DNA of 64,000 nt, taken from positions 248,001 through 312,000 of the forward strand of contig JAWWNJ010000008.1 in NCBI GenBank assembly GCA_037176885.1. Reading direction: 5' to 3'. Source of the stretch: Favolaschia claudopus. Its lineage: Eukaryota > Basidiomycota > Agaricomycetes > Agaricales > Mycenaceae. The notes below the pieces were generated by a model. The model was not told where the DNA came from. It saw only the letters and a program-made list of their open reading frames with translations, and did not search any database. The position numbers and the translations under genes were made by a program. Positions 55,813 to 64,000 of the stretch are shown piece after piece (within the stretch, counting starts at the first letter, position 1; each line of letters opens with the position of its first letter).

Positions 55813-57689
55813 ACCGGGTATATGGTCCTCGGTCATTCGTTAGTACTTAGCATCCGAATTTCCGTACAATATTAATGTAACGAAACGAGCATTCCCGTTT
55901 GTACAGTATTTCCATTTTTTTTTGTACCCGAAAACACGATCAAGATAAGCTGTACACTCGTCCTCTCCTTATTTTATTTTGAAGGATTACCATTTATTTC
56001 TTGTTTATTTGTCCAGATAATATTTTTGTTTATTTGTCCAGATAATATTTCTCACAGTTCCAAATAAGGCAATCTGGAGATGTGACGTACGTGTCCGGTG
56101 TGACGTGACTCTCCTCCTCCTCCTCGCCTTCATGGGCCGAAGACCTTGTTCAGCAAGCATCTTGCCGAGTAAGGCGCATTTTTTTTCTCGTATCCTTCAT
56201 AGAATCGGGTTTTCTACCCAATCCTGTAACCATCAGGCACCATGACAGAAAAAGTCTCAGCCCGTTTTTCCAGCTTCTGCCAAGTTTCGACGAGCGCCGT
56301 CGGCGGCAAAGCGCACATTTGCTTTGATAGCTGCCCGCGCTTGTTTTCTTACAGCTGGGAAGCAGGATACCCATTTGGTGTGTTTGGATCGAGTTCCCTT
56401 GTTGTTTGACTTTTGTTAGAAGATGCGTTGCATGTCAAGTGATTCCACTGGCAATGGTGAGTATGTGGATGGCCGTAATTCACTCGACTCAGACGACCCG
56501 CATATACCCGAAAGGTTTGTCTTTTCGCCCGCCGCCCACAAAACTTCTCAGGAACTGGTTCTATTCTTCGCCATATTCTTCGTGTCGCAGGCGCTCTACA
56601 GATACGAATGACGACAAGGGAAATTGGTCCCGTTTCATGTCGGGAAGCAATCATGACAGTTGGCTTCGATGTCTTCGTAAGTCTACGAGCCATCAACTAT
56701 AATTACCATGCGAGGATACTGATATTGTGGGCGCGTAGCATCCATCTTAATTCACTTCATTGGTCATTCACCGCGGCCGTAATGTAAGCGCATCGGTATC
56801 TTCCCGAGCGTTCACGCAAGCCATATTATTCCCAGTTACTCCCTGGGCCCCAGCGTTCCTCAGTGGTACCGTGCCGTGTAATTTTGCTTCCTTCCTTCCC
56901 ACCCCAGTGTCGCGTGCTAGTGCTCTGACTGTGCTCATCGGATGATGATGAATCTCCATGTGGGTTCTTATCCTTCAATTGGCTGCATCATCTTAAAATT
57001 TTATCGAGTGATTTCGACTGCACCTCAATGTTTTCCTTCCGCTGTCTCCGATAAGCGAGTCGTCACCTTACATTTCGAATCCAATTCTTCAAACCGGCGC
57101 CTATCTTCGTACCCGCTTGCGCCGAAGCGATTCACAGATATTTTTCGTCAAGTGAGCACAACTGCGGAAGTTTTACGTTTCCAGAACAATGGCCTCCTGC
57201 GCGAAAAATCTTCAACCCAGGTAAGTCGATCGGAGGCTCGGGAGAGAAGTTGACTATGCATCGCTCAGGTCTATTCATGTTGGCATTCCTGGCGTATACG
57301 CCAATCCCGGGTCCTCTGTGAGCAGACTCTACTGTGTGTTGCACCGAGCATGGACCTTGTTCAAACGACGATATCTTTGGGAACCGCGGCATCGGGATGC
57401 AATTCTCGCGAGCTCGTTCATCGCATCAATGAACATGGTTATCACTGAGTCACATCGTAACGCTCTGCACTTGCTTCCTTCCATGATGATCCCTCTAGGG
57501 TTGGACTTCAATTCCGCTACCGAACTCCACGGGGCTGCGTCCAGATATTGCTATCTATTATTTGGCCCAAATCTTTCTCCGCCGAGCGAGATCTTTAGTG
57601 ATGATGTGTAGTCTGGATCACAATGATTTAACGGGCATCCTTGACCTCGAACGTCTACATCTTTTGCCCTGAACACACCAAACAACCCT
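55813..57689. other. Intergenic region with a short tandem duplication
   Basis: Contains a perfect 25-bp tandem duplication (56001-56025 and 56026-56050) and, near 56,241, a possible small + strand frame starting 'MTEKVSARFSSFCQ' with one intron, too weak to call. No domain is seen in other frames. The right end is the P450 promoter. Confidence 0.45.
56001..56050. repeat. Perfect 25-bp tandem duplication
   Basis: The unit TTGTTTATTTGTCCAGATAA + TATTT occurs twice without a gap, suggesting a recent slippage or repair event. Confidence 0.95.
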
Positions 57690-60231
57690 ATGATTGACCT
57701 AGCCAGCCTCCCCAACTCTTTGGACTCGCCCTCCGAGTTCACTGCACATTCCATAACACGCTCGCAACTATATTTAGTCGGTGGCACCCTCCTCGTCCTA
57801 TGGGGTCTCTACGCAGCTTGGCGCCGTCATGCAATCAAATGTCTCGTCCCTCTTCGCGGGCCTCCGCCGTCTTCCTTCCTATTGGGTGAGCATTTTATCG
57901 TTATAGATGTGTTTCACTGCTGAAAGTATCGTTGCAGGAAACACTCCGGACCTATATAATGCCCCACGCGGATTCGCCTACCATCATGCGATTTCTGAGA
58001 CGTACGGCCGCGCGTTCAAGATCCACACGTTTGCTGGGGTAGGTCCCTTCATTCATACCCTAGACCCAGGACGACGAAGTCTCGGATTTTTTAGGAGGAA
58101 CAAGTGTGGCTCTCAGACACCCGGGCACTCACCCATGTCCTTGTTCGTGACACGCATGTCTTCGACGAGACGCCCGCCATGACCTCGTGCGTGCCTTTTT
58201 AGGAATCAGCTAATATCCAAGTTCTTACGAATTGTTTATGCCACAGCGAGTTTCATTATTGTTTCGGCCCTGGGCTCATCTCCGTCCGCGGTGACATCCA
58301 CAAAAAGTATGTTTCCACTTCATGCACGGAGATGAGCAAGCAACCTGATCAATGGACATGAAAATTCACTCTAGGCAACGAAAGATGATCCAACCGCTCT
58401 TCGGTGCAGCCCACGTCCGCGCGCTCACCCCGACCTTCTGGGGCATTGCCTCCCAGCTCGCCACCGTCATCCGAGCCCGCGTGAACGCCGGTTTCGCTAG
58501 CGACGCCGCCAAGGGAATCATTAAGAAATCTGAGAACGGGCAACCCGCAGCAGTGATTGATCTCTGGAAGTGGGCCTCGCGCGCGGCGCTTGAAGGTGTC
58601 GGTATTGGATCGCTCGGATACTCTTTTGACGCTCTCAACGATGAGACGGAAGACAATGATTTCATGATTGCTGTTCGGGAACTGCCGTACGTCTTTTCTT
58701 GCTTCCTTCATACTTCTCTTTTTGCTCTTCCTTCGATTTCATCAAATGATCGTCGTTTCTCTTACGTTTATTCTCACCGCTCACGAAATACTTTACACGC
58801 AGATATACCGTCTATCCCCTCCGCAAATTCATGCCAATCTGCATCTGGTGCATGCGCAACCTTCCTCTCTGGCTCCAACACACCCTCGCTAAGATCGTTC
58901 CCGTTCCTCGCGCGCAAAAGGTGCGCCGCGTCGTCGAGACAATCCAGGGCAACTGCGAGAAACTTTACGCGGAGAAGAAGGCTGCGCTGCTTGCTGGTGA
59001 CGCAGAGACGGCTGCGCAGATCGGTGCAGGGAAAGACGTGATGAGTGTGTTGAGTGCGTAATCTAATCTCCCGGGCCTTCCTTCCTTCCTTTCCTCATTC
59101 TTCATCAAAAGAAGAAGGAATCTAATGTTTCTTTTTTGATTAACAGTGAAAGCGAACATGGCTGCTACGGCGAGCGAGAAAGAGAGTTTGACCGATGAGG
59201 AGGTGTTGGGTCAGATGGGGACGTTCATATCAGCGGGGCATGACACCATGTCGTCTGCGCTGGCACGTCTACTCTACTGCCTCGCGCATGACCTTCCGCG
59301 TCAACGCCAGCTGCGCGAGGAACTCGCGAAGGCACGAGCAAACACGGTAGATCAGCTTGATTTCCGTGCTGTTACAGCTCTCCGTACGTCACTCTCCATT
59401 GTGATATTCTTGTTCACGCTTACGTCGAATTGCACCTAGCCTTCCTTGACGCCGTCTACCGCGAGACGCTACGTCTCTACGCACCCGTGCCGTTCCAAAA
59501 TCGGACGTCAGTGTCTCCTAACTACCCTTTTTCTAAAACGAAACCCGTCTAAATCAACTTAACAGCGCAACAGAAGCAATCAGCATCCCTCTCGGTGCCC
59601 CGGTCCAACTCACCAACGGCGACTTTGTCTCTGAGCTTCCCATCGCCAAAGGCCAGACAGTATTGGTGTCCATCGAGGCTGTCAATCGCGACCCGGAGAT
59701 TTGGGGCCCGGACGCAGATAAGTGGAGGCCCGAGCGCTGGATTGAGGGCTTGCCCGAGTCGGTGGACAACGCCGCCGTTCCAGGGGCGTTCGCTCATACG
59801 TGCGTCTATGCTGCTATCCAAACGGACGGTTTACTAATCAAGCTCGTCTTTTCCTTTCATATAGGTTATCATTCTTGGGCGGGAGTCGGTCTTGCATCGG
59901 TGAGCATTTATGTTGTTCATTCGTTGCTTTCACATCCTGACTGTTCCCTCTGCTCATAGGAATGAAATATGCTGAAGTTGAGCTTAGTGCGTCTTCCCTC
60001 CAACCGTTTATTCTCCTCCATATTGACTTGAGCCCTGTAGAAACCGTCCTCATTTCCCTCATTGAGAACTTTGAGTTCTCTCCGGCTCCGGGGCAAGAGA
60101 GCATTGTTTGGCGGCTGTCACTGATGCAAAACCCTGCGTTGCCTGGACGCGAGCACCTCGAGGAGCCGGAGCTTCCGTTGTTGGTTACGGTGGTGAAGCC
60201 GGATGCTGGTGTTGGTAAACGCGCGACCTGA
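57690..60231 (+). CDS. Cytochrome P450 monooxygenase
   Basis: This is a membrane-anchored microsomal P450. The start 'MIDLASLPNSLDSPSEF' is followed by one transmembrane helix ('LYLVGGTLLVLWGLYAAW') and a proline-rich hinge ('LRGPPPSSFLLG'). Catalytic signatures are all present: the I-helix oxygen motif 'FISAGHDTMSSALAR', the K-helix E-x2-R in 'YRETLRLYAP', the 'KWRPERW' PERF region, and the haem-binding 'FLGGSRSCIG' with the cysteine ligand (about 59867-59898). More than ten short introns. It ends 'VVKPDAGVGKRAT' + TGA. Family knowledge: oxidises hydrophobic small molecules with a P450 reductase. The CYP subfamily and substrate cannot be read from sequence by eye. Confidence 0.9.
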
Positions 60232-61098
60232 GCAAAGTACTATGTTGAAGTTGGAAAGTGCAAGGAACTTTCGAATGTGAAGAATTGCGGAGGCTGTGTA
60301 ATTGTCGAATTATGGTGCAGTAGGGCTTCTGTTTACCTTTGACCGCTTGTACCAACTGTGACCTCAAGTGCCTTTGATAGTACGAGGTGGAGGGGTTACT
60401 GGACTACGTAAAGCTTCGAACATTCAATCTGGAGTGCGAAAGATTCAGGATACGTTACCGGATCGATATAATATTAAGAAGACAACAGACAATAAGGTAG
60501 CAGATGTAGTTCACCAACTTAGCCCCTCCACAGGCTTGTTTCAATTTCTTTTCTTTCGCAATTCTCTCCTTTTGAAGTTGGCAGCTTTTTTTTCGGACAC
60601 TCGGAGAAGGAGTCCGATGTTCGGACCAGGGAACCCGACGGAGGATCACAAAGTGAGTCTGTGACCAAACGTGACATCGGACGTATCCTCTCCCTCTACC
60701 AGCATCTAGCCATGTTACATCGTTGGCACCGTTCAGGCTCCTTCATGCAAATACGATTCTTATTTCATGCGAGTTCTCTACTCAGCCCCTGCTTCCACCG
60801 GACCTGGAGCGTACAATCTTCGTTAACGCTTACCCGCAATGTACCACCGTGGCTGCGTGGCTGCTGGTAGTACCAGCAGTACGATAGTAGCAGTATGTAT
60901 CTGCGGAATATAACTGCTGACTATTCCCAATAGCCTTCTCATTCATGGATGGGCCTCTGAGACTGGGGATGGGTCACAACGCAATATCGCAGCTTACTCT
61001 TTGACACACGTCGGAACTGTTGACGGGGAGTTCTCTTAAAACATCTGTTGTTCTATCCATGCTTTACAGATATACTCGCAACGCCGATGAGTACCTAG
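60232..61098. other. Intergenic region, nothing supported
   Basis: About 870 bases between two convergent genes; no supported gene. Confidence 0.5.
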
Positions 61099-61878
61099 CT
61101 ACAAGATACTATCGATCAAACTCGAGAAAGCATGCACCACCGCCATGTACGGCCCCGGACCCATCGAAACTCTCGCCACCCCCAATGCTTGGATCTCCTC
61201 TTTCTTGAGAAATCCCTCCCCGATATGCATACCGACATTCAACATCCCATCAAACTCCTTCACGAGCCTCTTGATCTCCTCCGACGAAGTGCCTCTCCCA
61301 CCGGGACCGCCCCACACGAAGACAGTCGTCGCACCTGCAGCCAGGTACGCCTTTCCCCTCTGAACGACAACGTCCATCCCACCGTCTTTCTCTTGGAACA
61401 GGGCGTCGGTGCGAGCGTTGACGACAAAGTCAGGCACGCCACACGTCGCAGCGGCTTCCTTCGCGAGCTTGATCCTCGCCGCAGCTTCTTCAACCGAATA
61501 CAGTCCGCCCTTCTCCCGGCTGAAATCCTCGATATTACACCCCACCGCGCCCATCTTGATCACCTCCTCGATCGCCTTCGCCAGCTGCGAGCCGTATCCA
61601 TCCTGCAAATCAATCGTTACGGGCTTCCCCTCCTTGAGGCCCGCAGCGACGATGGGTTTCACTCCGCGCAAGTTTTCCTCGAGGGTCAGGGCCTCGTCTT
61701 GGGTGCCGAGGACGAGGGCGACGGCGTAGCTGGCGCTGGCGATGGCCTTTGCGCGAGGGTTGTTGGCGAGGGCCTGAGCGCTGCCGCCGTCGAAGGCGTT
61801 GCAGAGCATGATGAGGTCCTTGGGGTTGTGCATCGCAGCGAATTTCTGCGCGAGGGTGTTTTGGGATGAGCGGTCCAT
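61099..61878 (-). CDS. PEP mutase / isocitrate lyase superfamily enzyme (259 aa), intronless
   Basis: A single-exon TIM-barrel enzyme of the phosphoenolpyruvate mutase/isocitrate lyase superfamily. Visible are 'LCNAFDGGSAQAL', the metal-binding 'TIDLQDGYGSQL' (D-x2-D-G-Y-G), 'GAVGCNIEDFSREKGG', 'VVNARTDALF' and 'TTVFVWGGPGGRG'. The KKCGH-type cysteine loop of true (methyl)isocitrate lyases is not seen, so it is more likely a phosphonomutase-like or oxaloacetate-hydrolase-like member cutting or isomerising a C-C or P-C bond of a 2-oxo acid. It starts 'MDRSSQNTLAQKF'; a TATAAAA on the minus strand lies about 65 bases upstream (about 61,943-61,950). The lack of introns is unusual in this window. 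Confidence 0.82.
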   Translation of the reverse strand: MDRSSQNTLAQKFAAMHNPKDLIMLCNAFDGGSAQALANNPRAKAIASASYAVALVLGTQDEALTLEENLRGVKPIVAAGLKEGKPVTIDLQDGYGSQLAKAIEEVIKMGAVGCNIEDFSREKGGLYSVEEAAARIKLAKEAAATCGVPDFVVNARTDALFQEKDGGMDVVVQRGKAYLAAGATTVFVWGGPGGRGTSSEEIKRLVKEFDGMLNVGMHIGEGFLKKEEIQALGVARVSMGPGPYMAVVHAFSSLIDSIL

Positions 61879-62512
61879 TGTATGAATGTATGCTTTGTGA
61901 GTGAATGAGTTTGTGGATACTGTATGCGCTGCTCAACCGTCCTTTTATATCTTCTCCGACTCAGCTGCGCCTCCGAAATTCTTAATCACTCGAGTCACGG
62001 TAGGTACGATTTTGTGGGGAGGTGCCCCATCCATTGCCGCCTGACGAATCTTCCTCTCACAGCGCACATCCTATTCGTACGTACCCCCGGTTTTCCCCGG
62101 CTTGAAGTAGTGTGAGTGCTACTCTTATGCTAGCACGAGGTCCGTCTCGTAATTGAGTTCGGTTCAGTTGAATTCGTATCCGCATACAATCCTCCGGCTG
62201 ATGTGGAATAGAACTAACAAACACGCGTCGCCAAGCTCCCATTTAATGAGCAATTTTTCACATTGTACCTGCCATGCATTTAGTTGGGGTGACCGGTTTC
62301 AGGGCAGCGTCCGTACTCCACGGCATTCTTTGCAGAACATTTTGGCTAGCAGTGGTTGACACAACGCCGCCGATTTGCGTCTTCGTTTCGCCTTTCTTGG
62401 TGTTTTGGGGCAAGTCAGTTTACTGGGGTGGGTTGGGATCCAGCAAGGATTCGTAAAAAATCGGCTTCCGAAGTACGAGATTATGGCGGTCCAGATGCAC
62501 ATTTATCAAATC
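61879..62512. other. Intergenic region, promoter of the PEP-mutase-like gene
   Basis: A TATAAAA on the minus strand lies near 61,943-61,950. No gene is seen. Confidence 0.5.
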
Positions 62513-62729
62513 CCGCAACATATGTCATTTTTCGGCCGATCCGCAACGTAAACAGCCCTTTTGCCGGAATTGCCGCAAGATATCTCGGAGATAATCACCT
62601 CGTTTATCTTGCGGCATTTCGGTCAAAATCCCGCAACACAAAGTTGCGGACTCGAAAATGCCGCAAGATACAAAGTTCGAAATTTTGTCCCCGCAACTTT
62701 TTTCCAATCTGATTTCAACTTCCCGCAAG
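62513..62729. repeat. Array of CCGCAA/TTGCGG words with inverted copies
   Basis: Nine copies occur in 217 bases: 62513, 62541, 62573, 62631, 62662, 62692 and 62724 in + orientation, 62609 and 62645 inverted. The 11-mer GCCGCAAGATA occurs at 62572-62582 and 62661-62671 and inverted at 62605-62615, so a hairpin can form. No open frame explains it. Confidence 0.85.
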
Positions 62730-64000
62730 TTTTCAGAACCAAGCAGTGTTACCAAGAGGGAGCAGAGATACAATGAGTATGAGTGTATCAACTATGTCCC
62801 ACGTATGTACGGCAGTGTTTAGAGGCTTAAGTGCCAGTTACAGGAAGACTGCCTTTCATTTCAACCTCATGCTCTTACAGTCAATAAATTGCTTCCCTTT
62901 CTTGGCGCTTCCTATGCTTGAAGTCATCCTGATTCCTCATAGCTACGTTCCATTCTCGCTGCCAATGACGCGTGACTGTTCGCTGACCTTCGAGTCTTTT
63001 CAAAATCCGGACTCTGCTTTGATTTCAGCTGAATAGATCCTCAAAATTTCTCACTTGATCCGGACGGTTTGAGATTGTAAATCAGGGCACAGATAGTCTG
63101 GTCTACGGCCATACAAACTCTAGGGCCTTGTGGTTGTGTATTGCATAGTCAGAAGCATTGATTCAATCAGCTGTCGTGTTAAAATATCCAGGTGAGTCGG
63201 CTTGAACTCTATTCCGTCTGAATCTGCCCCAGGTACCGGATTGTCGAAATTGAGGACAAGCCAATAAAATCTGAAGTCCACGAGGTGCTTCAGCGAATCA
63301 CAAAAGCTTTCCTTTGTTTGAGCAGTCTCCATTCGACCGTAGTAAGGCACTCACTAACACAATTCTTCATGGAGTCGAGATTCTGCCTATGAAATTGAAT
63401 CCGTTGAAAAATCAAGTAATTACTCCACGGGGTCGCGCTGTGATTGGCCGGGGTGGACTGCCAGAGTAAGTTGAGCTATATAGGGAAGGATCCTGTTATA
63501 TTTCCACCCGCCCCCAGCCACGGGAGCGAGGAACGAATCGTCGAAAACTGAACTGTCTCCTCGTGATGCGATCACAGACTATTCCCACGGTTCAAGTCGT
63601 TTGCGTCGACCACACCGGTAAAGCCAGATGGATGGAACCTTGACAGGGAAGAACGCGAGGTATTCAAATAATATTGATGCGATTAAACAGAGAGGTTGAT
63701 ATCAGTTCTGATTACCAAGCAAGTGAGACAAGCTGTTCACGTTGAGAGATAGAGAATGCTTGGAGATCTCAATGGATTGAACAAAGCCGGAGTAAAATTA
63801 TGGGATTCTACTCGAGTAGTATTTGAATAGGCTAAGCGGTTTTCAAAACCAGATTCTACTAGCCCATGACAAATCCGAGCTCGGAGTACTTAAGTAGATG
63901 GTGAGCTTTCAAGTACTAAATCTCTCAGCGACGATATGGGGGGTCTCCCCGGCTGCGTAAAGACAGATATCAGTCGTACTGAGCTCGCTTTCAATGAAGT
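62730..64000. other. Terminal region, nothing supported
   Basis: Short open frames (for example 63120-63350, minus) have no recognisable content. A TATA-like GAGCTATATAGGG near 63,473-63,485 may mark a promoter of a gene that lies beyond the window or was not recognised. Confidence 0.4.

Noticed and set aside
57318..57611. 97-codon frame upstream of the P450
   Set aside because: No recognisable motif; overlaps an equally long opposite-strand frame.
1..64000. tRNA, rRNA or CRISPR features
   Set aside because: No cloverleaf with a T-loop GTTCRANNC box, no rRNA cores and no regularly spaced direct repeats were seen.

Overview
The window is nuclear DNA of a filamentous basidiomycete, most likely an agaricomycete mushroom. 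The signs are genes split by many 45-60 bp GT-AG introns, a KDZ-type transposase with its cysteine cluster, an expanded Spt5-like KOW family, and a mushroom-lineage family carrying a 'WPGYGHIEW' motif. No bacterial-type operons, tRNA, rRNA or CRISPR were seen.

Positions 1-24.6 kb are mobile DNA. Bases 1 to about 13.4 kb look like the 3' end of one very large Ty3/gypsy element. They hold a frame-shifted RNase H/integrase on the + strand, then five intact multi-exon genes on the opposite strand, then a polypurine tract and a probable long LTR. Four of the five antisense genes encode Zn(II)2Cys6 binuclear-cluster proteins. The whole block is saturated with the 6-mer AGCGGG/CCCGCT (about 65 copies, densest in introns and intergenic DNA), and this stops abruptly at 13,214. 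Zn2Cys6 domains typically read CGG-type half sites. I therefore propose that this element encodes regulators or anti-silencing factors that recognise a motif spread over the element itself. This is the main candidate for an undescribed system.

From 13.4 to 19.5 kb lie a KDZ transposase that has lost its C-terminus at the gypsy junction and an Spt5-like KOW gene. A 70-bp perfect hairpin sits at 20.1 kb. Bases 20,910-24,588 are a complete Mutator-like element (MULE) with 31-32 bp terminal inverted repeats, a perfect 9-bp target duplication and an uninterrupted 923-codon transposase gene.

From 24.9 to 28.4 kb are two lineage-specific hypothetical genes. From 28.9 kb the DNA is gene-rich host sequence: histidine acid phosphatase, dienelactone hydrolase, bHLH transcription factor, F-box protein, the WPGYGHIEW protein, a 2OG-Fe(II) oxygenase, a broken arylsulfotransferase-like gene, a short-chain dehydrogenase, an MFS exporter, an L-amino-acid oxidase, a cytochrome P450 and a PEP-mutase/isocitrate-lyase-like enzyme. 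Bases 43-62 kb are rich in oxidative and transport enzymes, but no synthase backbone gene is visible, so a metabolic cluster is only a possibility. Exon borders of the mobile-element genes were checked by phase by hand; those of several host genes are approximate.
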